Position numbers and translations under genes: made by a program. The notes beneath the pieces are model-generated. The model ran no database searches. It had not been told where the DNA came from and saw only the letters and a list, made by a program, of their open reading frames with translations. From Mycolicibacterium hassiacum DSM 44199 (GTDB lineage Bacteria > Actinomycetota > Actinomycetes > Mycobacteriales > Mycobacteriaceae): DNA of 64,000 nucleotides. This document shows positions 57,663 through 64,000 of this stretch, one piece after another. How positions within the stretch are numbered: the stretch's first letter is position 1; the number at the start of each line of letters is the position of its first letter. Location of the stretch: contig NZ_LR026975.1 in the NCBI RefSeq assembly GCF_900603025.1, positions 3,782,001-3,846,000 on the forward strand, read 5' to 3'.

Positions 57663-59980
57663 CCGAACAACCTGGGCAGCACACTCTCCGACGTGCTCCG
57701 CAGCTCCTCCAGGGTGACGGTGAACAGGCCCTGCACCTCGACGGCGGGCTCGGTTCCCGGCGGTCCCTGGTCGACCACCCCGATGCGGGTGGCCGGCAGG
57801 CCACGCGCCTCGCACATGGAGCGGAACCGGCTCTCCTCGGTCCGCGGGACCGCGACCAGGATCCGGCCCGCCGACTCGGAGAACAAGAACGTGAACGGGC
57901 CGGTGCCGTCCGCGAACTCCTCGGGAATGACGATGCGGCAACCGGTTTCACCGGCCAGGGCCGACTCCACGACAGCCTGGATGAGCCCGCCCTCACTGAG
58001 GTCGTGGGCCGCCGAGACCAGCCCGTCGCGGGAGGCGGCGACCATCACCTCGGCGAGCAGCTTCTCCCGGGCCAGGTCAACCTTCGGTGGGCGCCCGCCG
58101 AGGTGGTCGGCGGTGACCTGGGCCCAGATCGAGCCGTCGAACTCGTCGTAGGTGTCGCCCAGCAGCATCAGCGTCTCGCCCGGCTCGGCGCCGAACCCGG
58201 TGGGGATACGCCGGCGGACGTCATCGATGACGCCGAGCACCCCGACCACCGGGGTGGGCAGGATCGGGGTGGACCCGGTCTGGTTGTAGAAGCTGACGTT
58301 GCCGCCGGTGACCGGAATACCCAGCGCCGCGCAGCCGTCGGCGAGCCCGCGGACCGCCTGGCTGAACTGCCACATGACCGCCGGGTCCTCCGGGGAGCCG
58401 AAGTTGAGGCAGTTGGTCACCGCGATCGGGGTGGCCCCGGTGGTGGCGACGTTGCGGTAGGCCTCGGCGAGTGCGAGCTGCGCGCCGGCGTAGGGGTCGA
58501 GCACGGTGTAGCGGCCCGAGGCGTCGGTGGCGACCGCGATACCCCGGCCGGTCGCCTCGTCGACGCGGATCATGCCGGCGTCGGCGTGCTCGGCCAGCAC
58601 CGTGTTGCCGCGCACGTAGCGGTCGTACTGCTCGGTGATGAACTTGCGGCTGCACAGGTGCGGGCTGCCGAGCAGCTGCAGCAGGGTGTCGCGCAGTTCC
58701 TCGCCGGTCCGCGGGCGGGGCAGCTGCGCGGTGGTGTCGGCGTTGAGCGCGTCCTGGGTTTCGGGGCGCCGCACCGGCCGCTCGTAGACCGGCCCCTCGT
58801 GGGCGACGGTGCGCGGCGGCACGTCGACGACGGTCTCGCCGTGCCAGGTGACCTGCAGGCGGTCGCCGTCGGTCACCTCGCCGATCACCGCGGCCAGCAC
58901 GTCCCACTTGCGGCAGACCGCCAGGAACTTCTCGACGTTGTGCGGCTCGACCACCGCGCACATCCGTTCCTGCGATTCGCTCGACAGGATCTCCGCCGGG
59001 GTCATGTTGGCCGCGCGCAGCGGCACCGCGTCCAGCTCGATGCGCATGCCGCCGTCCCCGGCGGAGGCGAGTTCACTTGTGGCACAAGACAATCCTGCAC
59101 CACCGAGGTCCTGGATGCCGACCACCAGGCCTTGGGCGAACAGCTCCTGGCAGCACTCGATGAGCACCTTCTCCATGAACGGGTCGCCCACCTGCACGCT
59201 GGGCAGCTTCTTGCGCCCGGCCGCGCCGGCCTCGTCACCGCCGAAGGTGTCGCTGGCCAGCACGCTCACCCCGCCGATGCCGTCGAGGCCGGTGCGGGCA
59301 CCGAACAGGATGATCTTGTTGCCGGTGCCCGACGCGAACGCCAGGTGTAGGTCCTCCTTGCGCATCACGCCCACGCACAGCGCGTTGACCAGCGGGTTGC
59401 CCGCGTAGGAGGCGTCGAACACGGTCTCCCCGCCGATGTTGGGCAGACCCAGCGAATTGCCGTACCCGCCGATGCCGCGCACCACGCCGTCGAGCACGCG
59501 GCGGGTGTCCGGGGCGTCGGCCGGGCCGAAGCGCAGCTGGTCCATCACCGCGACCGGGCGTGCGCCCATCGCCATGATGTCGCGGACGATGCCGCCCACA
59601 CCGGTGGCCGCGCCCTGGTAGGGCTCGATGTAGGAGGGGTGGTTGTGCGACTCCACCTTGAAGGTGGCCGCCCAGCCGTCGCCGATGTCGACCACCCCGG
59701 CGTTCTCCCCGATCCCGGCCAGCAGGTTCTTGCGCATCGCCTCGGTGGTCGTCTCGCCGAAGTAGCGCAGGTGCACCTTGGACGACTTGTAGGAGCAGTG
59801 CTCGCTCCACATCACCGAGTACATCGCCAGCTCGGCGTCGGTGGGGCGGCGGCCGAGGATCTCCCGGATGCGCTGATACTCGTCGTCCTTGAGCCCGAGC
59901 TCGCGGTACGGCTGCGGCTGATCAGGGGTGGCAGCGGCCCGTTCGACGGTGTCGACGATCGAGTTCAGCTCCGACGTCAC
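57659..59980 (-). CDS. purL: Phosphoribosylformylglycinamidine synthase II PurL
   Basis: A 773-residue small-type PurL, which makes FGAM with PurS and PurQ. Motifs: [40 protein letters not shown] (catalytic His region), [116 protein letters not shown] 59980 is a standard start. Two membrane-protein genes follow in the same unit; upstream lies a damaged VOC gene. Confidence 0.97.
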   Translation of the reverse strand: MTSELNSIVDTVERAAATPDQPQPYRELGLKDDEYQRIREILGRRPTDAELAMYSVMWSEHCSYKSSKVHLRYFGETTTEAMRKNLLAGIGENAGVVDIGDGWAATFKVESHNHPSYIEPYQGAATGVGGIVRDIMAMGARPVAVMDQLRFGPADAPDTRRVLDGVVRGIGGYGNSLGLPNIGGETVFDASYAGNPLVNALCVGVMRKEDLHLAFASGTGNKIILFGARTGLDGIGGVSVLASDTFGGDEAGAAGRKKLPSVQVGDPFMEKVLIECCQELFAQGLVVGIQDLGGAGLSCATSELASAGDGGMRIELDAVPLRAANMTPAEILSSESQERMCAVVEPHNVEKFLAVCRKWDVLAAVIGEVTDGDRLQVTWHGETVVDVPPRTVAHEGPVYERPVRRPETQDALNADTTAQLPRPRTGEELRDTLLQLLGSPHLCSRKFITEQYDRYVRGNTVLAEHADAGMIRVDEATGRGIAVATDASGRYTVLDPYAGAQLALAEAYRNVATTGATPIAVTNCLNFGSPEDPAVMWQFSQAVRGLADGCAALGIPVTGGNVSFYNQTGSTPILPTPVVGVLGVIDDVRRRIPTGFGAEPGETLMLLGDTYDEFDGSIWAQVTADHLGGRPPKVDLAREKLLAEVMVAASRDGLVSAAHDLSEGGLIQAVVESALAGETGCRIVIPEEFADGTGPFTFLFSESAGRILVAVPRTEESRFRSMCEARGLPATRIGVVDQGPPGTEPAVEVQGLFTVTLEELRSTSESVLPRLFG

Positions 59981-59989
59981 GGCGCCAGT

Positions 59990-60399
59990 CTAGATGGGCG
60001 CCCCGCCCGGGGCTGCGGCACGCGCTGCGACCCGGCTCACCCAGCCGCGGTCGGGCTCGGCGGGGACACAGGACGCATTGCCGTCGGGGTCGGCCGGCAC
60101 CGCCCATGCGAACTCGCCGAAACCGGCGCGCCCGACCTCGCGGGCACCGAGGCCGACGAGCCGGCGCACCTCGCCCTCCATGTCGGCGGTGTGGAAGTCG
60201 ATGTGGATGCGGTTCTTGCCGGGCGTCGGGTCGTCGACGAGTTGAAACGCCAACCGTGGGCCGTCGATACCGGCCACCGTCACGAAATACGGTGCGGCGA
60301 CGGCTTCGACGTGTCCGCCCAGCGTCTCGGCCCACCACCGCGCCAGTCGCTGCGGGTCGGTGTGGTGTCGAAGGTGATGTTCTGCGTCCTGACGGCCAC
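59990..60399 (-). pseudogene. VOC-family (glyoxalase-like) gene with 5' frameshift
   Basis: From GTG 60399 the frame reads VAVRTQNITFDTT, the normal start of this VOC subfamily, then shifts. The continuation lies in another frame, DPQRLARWWAETLGGHVEAV, through FVTVAGIDGPRLAFQLVDD, IHIDFHTADMEGEVRRLVGL and EFAWAVPADPDGN. Removing two bases from the ACCACACC run at about 60360-60367 restores ITFDTTDPQRLARWW. No start codon serves the downstream frame closely. It is either a true frameshift mutation or a sequencing error. Intact homologues bind metal and small electrophiles; a neighbour of purL and pepC in mycobacteria. Confidence 0.75.
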
Positions 60400-60476
60400 G
60401 CGCCGAGCCTGGATGCCGAAATCGCCTTACCTCTCGGGTAATTGAGCGCAGGCGGCCGGCGTCGCAGGCTGTCGGC

Positions 60477-60896
60477 ATGACAGATACACAAACCCACACC
60501 CCAGCGAAACTCACCTCACCGTTCAGCGCCGATGCGTGGGCCGCGTTCTGGGCCGCCCCGCACCGCGATCGCATCCTCGAAGGCGACCTGCTGTCCGAGG
60601 ACGTCGTCGGATACTGGCAGGGCGAGCCGACCCCGGTGCGCGGTCTCGAGGCCTACACCGCCAGGATCGCCGAACTGCTCGACACCATCCCGGATCTGCG
60701 GCTGCGGCTCGTCGACAGCGCGACGGTGGACACCGACACGCCGGGCGAGCAGCTGGTCTACCTGCACTACGTCGGGACCGGCACCGCACCCGAGGGCCCG
60801 ATCGCCATCCGCGGTCTGGACCGGGTGCGCACCCGCGACGGGCGGGTGGTGGAGAACGTCATCCGCTACGACCACGTGGACCCGGACAGCATCTAG
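60477..60896 (+). CDS. SnoaL/NTF2-like protein
   Basis: A 139-residue NTF2-like fold: ADAWAAFWAAPHRDRILEGD, LLSEDVVGYWQGEPTPVRGL, EAYTARIAELLDTIPDLRLR, GEQLVYLHYVGTGTAPEGP, GLDRVRTRDGRVVENVIRYD. The last block is typical of SnoaL-like proteins. Divergent from the damaged VOC gene with 77 bp between starts and convergent with pepC (17-bp gap). Substrate unknown. Confidence 0.8.
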   Translation: MTDTQTHTPAKLTSPFSADAWAAFWAAPHRDRILEGDLLSEDVVGYWQGEPTPVRGLEAYTARIAELLDTIPDLRLRLVDSATVDTDTPGEQLVYLHYVGTGTAPEGPIAIRGLDRVRTRDGRVVENVIRYDHVDPDSI

Positions 60897-60913
60897 TCCA
60901 CCCGCGCCCGCGA

Positions 60914-62176
60914 TCAGGCCGGGGCGAGGAAGGCCTGCAGCGCGGCCGAATACGCCGCGACATCGGCGGCGCCCATCAGCTCGCGCGCCGAGTGCATGGC
61001 CAACTGGGCCGCGCCCACGTCGACGGTCGGGATGCCGGTGCGCGCCGAGGTCATCGGACCGATCGTCGACCCGCACGGCAGATCGGCCCGGTGCTCGTAG
61101 CGCTGCAGCGGCACCCCGGCCTGATCGCAGGCCAGCGCGAACGCCGCCGCGGTGCGCCCGTCGGTGGCGTAGCGCAGATTCGGCTGCACCTTGAGCACCG
61201 GCCCGGCGTTGACCTCGATCAGGTGTCCGGGCTCGTGCCGGTCCGGGTAGTTCGGATGGGTGGCGTGCGCCATGTCGCCGGAGGCCACCATCGACCCGGC
61301 GAGCCGGCGCAGCAGTTCCTCGCGACCGCCGCCCTCGGCCAGCGTGATGCGTTCCAGCACGGTCGGCAGCAGGTCCGACTGCGCGCCGTGGTCGGACTGC
61401 GAACCGACCTCCTCGTGGTCGAACAGCGCCAGCACCGGCACCGGGCCGTCGGCCTCCGCCGATGCCGCGGCCAGGAACGCCTCCAGCCCGGCGTAGCAGG
61501 TGGCCTGGTTGTCCAGCCGGGGTGCGCTGAGCAGTTCCCGATCGGCGCCGATCAACGTGGCCGGGGTCAGATCGTGGGTCATCAGGTCCGCGCCCAGGAT
61601 GTCGTCGGCGTCGACGCCGGCCCGGTCGGCCACGTAGGCCAGAAACGACCGGGTGCCGCTGCCCACCCCCCAGACCGCGTTGACGTGCCGCTGCGGGTTG
61701 AGTTCGACCGACTTGCGGTCCTCGGCCAGGTGGATGGCCAGCTGCGGCACCCGCAGCACCGGTTCGTCGATCTTGACCAGCCGGTCGACGATGCGGTTGC
61801 CGTCGCGCACCGACAGCCGGCCGCTGATGCCCAGGTCGCGGTCGAGCCACGAGTTCAGCCAGGCGCCGCCGTACGGCTGCAGCGCGACCACCTGCCAGCC
61901 CGACACGAACCGGTCGGGGTGCTGTTTGACCCGCAGGTTGGGGCTGTCGGTGTGCCCGCCGACGATCCGGAACGGCGCGTCCGGCGCCCCGGTGCGCCAG
62001 GCCACCAGCGACCCGGCGCGCACGGTGAACAACTTGCCGGCACGCGGCCACGGATCGGTCTCGGACACCTCCTGGAACCCGGCCTCGGTCAGCCGCCGCG
62101 CCACCGTCGCGCAGACATGCATCGGCGACGGTGACGCGTCGATGAACTCACAAAGGCCCTGCGGACTTGCGGACAT
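60914..62176 (-). CDS. pepC: M18-family aminopeptidase (PepC/ApeB-like)
   Basis: A 420-residue M18 zinc aminopeptidase: [20 protein letters not shown], metal-binding His in [36 protein letters not shown] with the bridging Asp, [20 protein letters not shown] with the catalytic Glu-Glu, [20 protein letters not shown], and a final metal His in [20 protein letters not shown]. It removes N-terminal, often acidic, residues from cytoplasmic peptides. A GAGG ribosome site lies near the ATG at 62176. Divergent from the DyP-encapsulin operon with 42 bp between starts. Confidence 0.95.
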   Translation of the reverse strand: MSASPQGLCEFIDASPSPMHVCATVARRLTEAGFQEVSETDPWPRAGKLFTVRAGSLVAWRTGAPDAPFRIVGGHTDSPNLRVKQHPDRFVSGWQVVALQPYGGAWLNSWLDRDLGISGRLSVRDGNRIVDRLVKIDEPVLRVPQLAIHLAEDRKSVELNPQRHVNAVWGVGSGTRSFLAYVADRAGVDADDILGADLMTHDLTPATLIGADRELLSAPRLDNQATCYAGLEAFLAAASAEADGPVPVLALFDHEEVGSQSDHGAQSDLLPTVLERITLAEGGGREELLRRLAGSMVASGDMAHATHPNYPDRHEPGHLIEVNAGPVLKVQPNLRYATDGRTAAAFALACDQAGVPLQRYEHRADLPCGSTIGPMTSARTGIPTVDVGAAQLAMHSARELMGAADVAAYSAALQAFLAPA

Positions 62177-62206
62177 AAGTCCTCATCATCGCCCACGATC
62201 TTGATC

Positions 62207-62218
62207 TAGGGTCAAATC
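62207..62218 (+). promoter_or_regulatory. Leaderless promoter -10 of the DyP-encapsulin operon
   Basis: TAGGGT at 62207-62212 lies 6 nt before the GTG at 62219, without a ribosome site. Confidence 0.55.
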
Positions 62219-63232
62219 GTGCCCGCTCCACTACCGCAACCGGTTACCGGGCCGCTCACGCCCGCGGCCATCTTTCTCGTGGTGACGATCGACGAGGGAC
62301 GCGAGGCTGCCGCGCAGGTACACGACGCGCTGCCCGACATCTCCGGCCTGGTGCGCGCGATCGGCTTCCGCGATCCGGACAAACAGCTGCAGGTGATCAC
62401 CTCGATCGGCTCCGATGCGTGGGATCGGTTGTTCTCCGGTCCGCGACCGGCTGAGCTCACCCCGTTCATCGAACTGCGCGGCCCGCGCCACCACGCCCCG
62501 TCGACGCCCGGGGACCTGCTGTTCCACATCAAGGCCAACACCATGGACGTCTGCTTCGAGCTGGCGGGGCGGATCGTCAAGGCGATGGGGGCGGTCTCCG
62601 TGGTCGACGAGACGCACGGGTTCCGGTTCTTCGACAACCGCGACCTGCTCGGCTTCGTCGACGGCACCGAGAACCCGAGCGGACCGCTCGCGGAGTCGGC
62701 CACCACGATCGGTGACGAGGACCCGGCTTTCGCCGGCGGCTGCTATGTGCACGTGCAGAAGTACCTGCACAACATGGCGGCGTGGGAGGCGTTGTCGGTC
62801 ACCGAGCAGGAACTGGTGGTCGGCCGCACCAAACTCGAGGACATCGAACTGGACGATGCGGTCAAACCGTCGAACGCCCACGTGGCGCTGAACGTCATCG
62901 AGGACGAGGACGGCAACGAGCTGAAGATCGTTCGGCACAACATGCCGTTCGGCAACGTCGGCAAGGGCGAGTACGGAACCTACTTCATCGGCTACTCGCG
63001 CTCGGCCGCGGTCACCGAGCGCATGCTGCGCAACATGTTCCTCGGCGACCCGCCGGGCAACACCGACCGCATTCTGGACTTCTCCACCGCGATCACCGGC
63101 GGGAAGTTCTTCACGCCGGTCACCGACTTCCTCAATGATCCTCCGCCGCTTCCGGATTCGGAGCCGGACCGCGAGATCCCGGCAGATGACGGATCGCTCG
63201 GGATCGGCAGCCTGAAAGGAACCCGCTCATGA
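62219..63232 (+). CDS. dyp: Dye-decolorizing peroxidase, encapsulin cargo
   Basis: A 337-residue DyP-type heme peroxidase. Expected residues are Asp148 in the GFVDGTENPSG motif (distal Asp), proximal His221 in NAHVALNVI, and Arg239/Asn241 in KIVRHNMPFGNVGKG; all are offset by five from Rhodococcus DypB numbering as I recall it. The disordered C terminus ends in DGSLGIGSLKGTRS, the encapsulin cargo-loading peptide. The stop overlaps the encapsulin ATG (ATGA), coupling cargo to shell. Likely role is oxidative-stress defence inside the nanocompartment. Confidence 0.96.
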   Translation: MPAPLPQPVTGPLTPAAIFLVVTIDEGREAAAQVHDALPDISGLVRAIGFRDPDKQLQVITSIGSDAWDRLFSGPRPAELTPFIELRGPRHHAPSTPGDLLFHIKANTMDVCFELAGRIVKAMGAVSVVDETHGFRFFDNRDLLGFVDGTENPSGPLAESATTIGDEDPAFAGGCYVHVQKYLHNMAAWEALSVTEQELVVGRTKLEDIELDDAVKPSNAHVALNVIEDEDGNELKIVRHNMPFGNVGKGEYGTYFIGYSRSAAVTERMLRNMFLGDPPGNTDRILDFSTAITGGKFFTPVTDFLNDPPPLPDSEPDREIPADDGSLGIGSLKGTRS

Positions 63233-64000
63233 ACAACCTGTATCGCGAACTCGCGCCGGTCACCGATGCCGCGTGGCATGAGATCGAGACCGAGGCCATC
63301 CGCACGTTCAAGCGGCACATCGCCGGCCGGCGCGTCGTCGACGTCAGCGAGCCCAGCGGCCCGGTGACGGCCGCGGTCAGCACCGGTCATCTGCGCGATA
63401 TCAGCCCGCCCGGCGACGGGGTGGTCGCGCATCTGCGGGAGAGCAAACCGCTGGTGCGCCTGCGGGTGCCGTTCACCGTCACCCGCAGCGCGATCGACGA
63501 CGTCGAGCGGGGATCGCAGGACTCCGACTGGGACCCGGTCAAGGCGGCCGCCAAGAAGCTGGCGTTCGTCGAGGACCGCGCGATCTTCGAGGGGTACCCG
63601 GCGGCGCAGATCGACGGCATCCGCCAGTGCACGTCGAATCCGGTGCTGCAGTTGCCCGACGATGCCCGCGACATCACCGACGTGATCGCCCAGGCGCTGT
63701 CGGAGCTGCGGCTCGCGGGTGTGGACGGGCCGTACTCGGTGCTGCTGTCGGCGGAGGTCTACACCAAGGTCAGCGAGACCACCGAGCACGGCTATCCGAT
63801 CCGCGAGCACCTCAACCGACTGGTCGACGGCGACATCATCTGGGCGCCCGCGATCGACGGGGCGTTCGTATTGTCAACGCGCGGAGGCGATTTCGATCTG
63901 CGGCTGGGCACCGACGTTTCGATCGGTTACCTGTCGCACGACGCCGAGACCGTGCAGTTGTACCTCGAGGAGACGCTGACGTTCTTGTGCTACACCTCCG
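63229..64000 (+). CDS. enc: Encapsulin shell protein (Cfp29-like), 3' end outside the window
   Basis: 257 codons are present of about 265 expected. HK97-fold encapsulin: MNNLYRELAPVTDAAWHEIE, FKRHIAGRRVVDVSEPSGPV, VRLRVPFTVTRSAIDDVERG, KLAFVEDRAIFEGYPAAQID, SVLLSAEVYTKVSETTEHGY, GDFDLRLGTDVSIGYLSHDA, YLEETLTFLCYTS. It self-assembles into a T=1 nanocompartment that packages the DyP peroxidase encoded just upstream, with a four-base overlap between the genes. Only the last few residues are missing, so no sign of truncation. Confidence 0.96.
   Translation, partial: MNNLYRELAPVTDAAWHEIETEAIRTFKRHIAGRRVVDVSEPSGPVTAAVSTGHLRDISPPGDGVVAHLRESKPLVRLRVPFTVTRSAIDDVERGSQDSDWDPVKAAAKKLAFVEDRAIFEGYPAAQIDGIRQCTSNPVLQLPDDARDITDVIAQALSELRLAGVDGPYSVLLSAEVYTKVSETTEHGYPIREHLNRLVDGDIIWAPAIDGAFVLSTRGGDFDLRLGTDVSIGYLSHDAETVQLYLEETLTFLCYTS

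Overview
The window is a high-GC, gene-dense actinobacterial chromosome segment. Gene order and products point to a Mycobacterium/Mycolicibacterium species: desA1, mycothiol synthase mshD, lmeA, a GlnR-type regulator, a polycysteine leader ahead of cysA2/sseC2, a DyP peroxidase plus encapsulin pair, and the purL/purF/purM neighbourhood. From memory this order resembles M. tuberculosis Rv0798c-Rv0826 and Rv0854-Rv0860. I could not align it. Many genes start leaderless: a TANNNT hexamer sits 6-8 nt before an ATG or GTG.

Bases 1-18.5 kb. fadB (partial) and fadA face dapC. Between them lies a LuxR regulator divergent from an urtA-like urea-binding lipoprotein and a urease operon (ureAB fusion, ureC, ureG, ureD, ureE, ureF). 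Beyond dapC lie allantoicase, a PuuE-type allantoinase, an allantoin/hydantoin racemase, an NCS1 permease and a GntR regulator. Together these would import allantoin, convert it to ureidoglycolate plus urea, and hydrolyse the urea to ammonia. An LLM oxidoreductase, two SRPBCC proteins and a fatty-acyl-CoA racemase homologue follow.

Bases 18.5-29.5 kb. This is a more variable region: two SnoaL-like proteins, a CrtI-like FAD oxidoreductase with a TetR regulator and two matching palindromic operators, a DUF2834 membrane protein, a metallo-beta-lactamase-fold hydrolase, an SDR, a GjpA-like secreted protein, four tRNA genes (Phe, Asp, Glu on the minus strand; Lys on the plus strand), an MpaB-like oxygenase divergent from a TetR gene, and two tandem paralogous secreted proteins.

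Bases 29.5-46.9 kb. desA1-dus, an LCP protein, phoU (with a Pho box), a MarR/MDR reductase pair with operator palindromes, pstSCAB (with a Pho box), mshD, glnR, lmeA, thiX, and the cysteine-attenuated DUF4395-cysA2-sseC2 operon, followed by a tiny membrane protein, a nitrobindin-like protein and a small lipoprotein.

Bases 46.9-64 kb. A structured RNA-like region, pabC, ygfZ, a DUF3073 gene, purM, an NmrA-like reductase, purF, an SCP-like protein, an orphan Mce protein, a CPBP protease, a membrane alpha/beta-hydrolase, purL, a frameshifted VOC gene, an NTF2-like protein, pepC, and the DyP-encapsulin nanocompartment pair. The encapsulin gene runs off the right edge.
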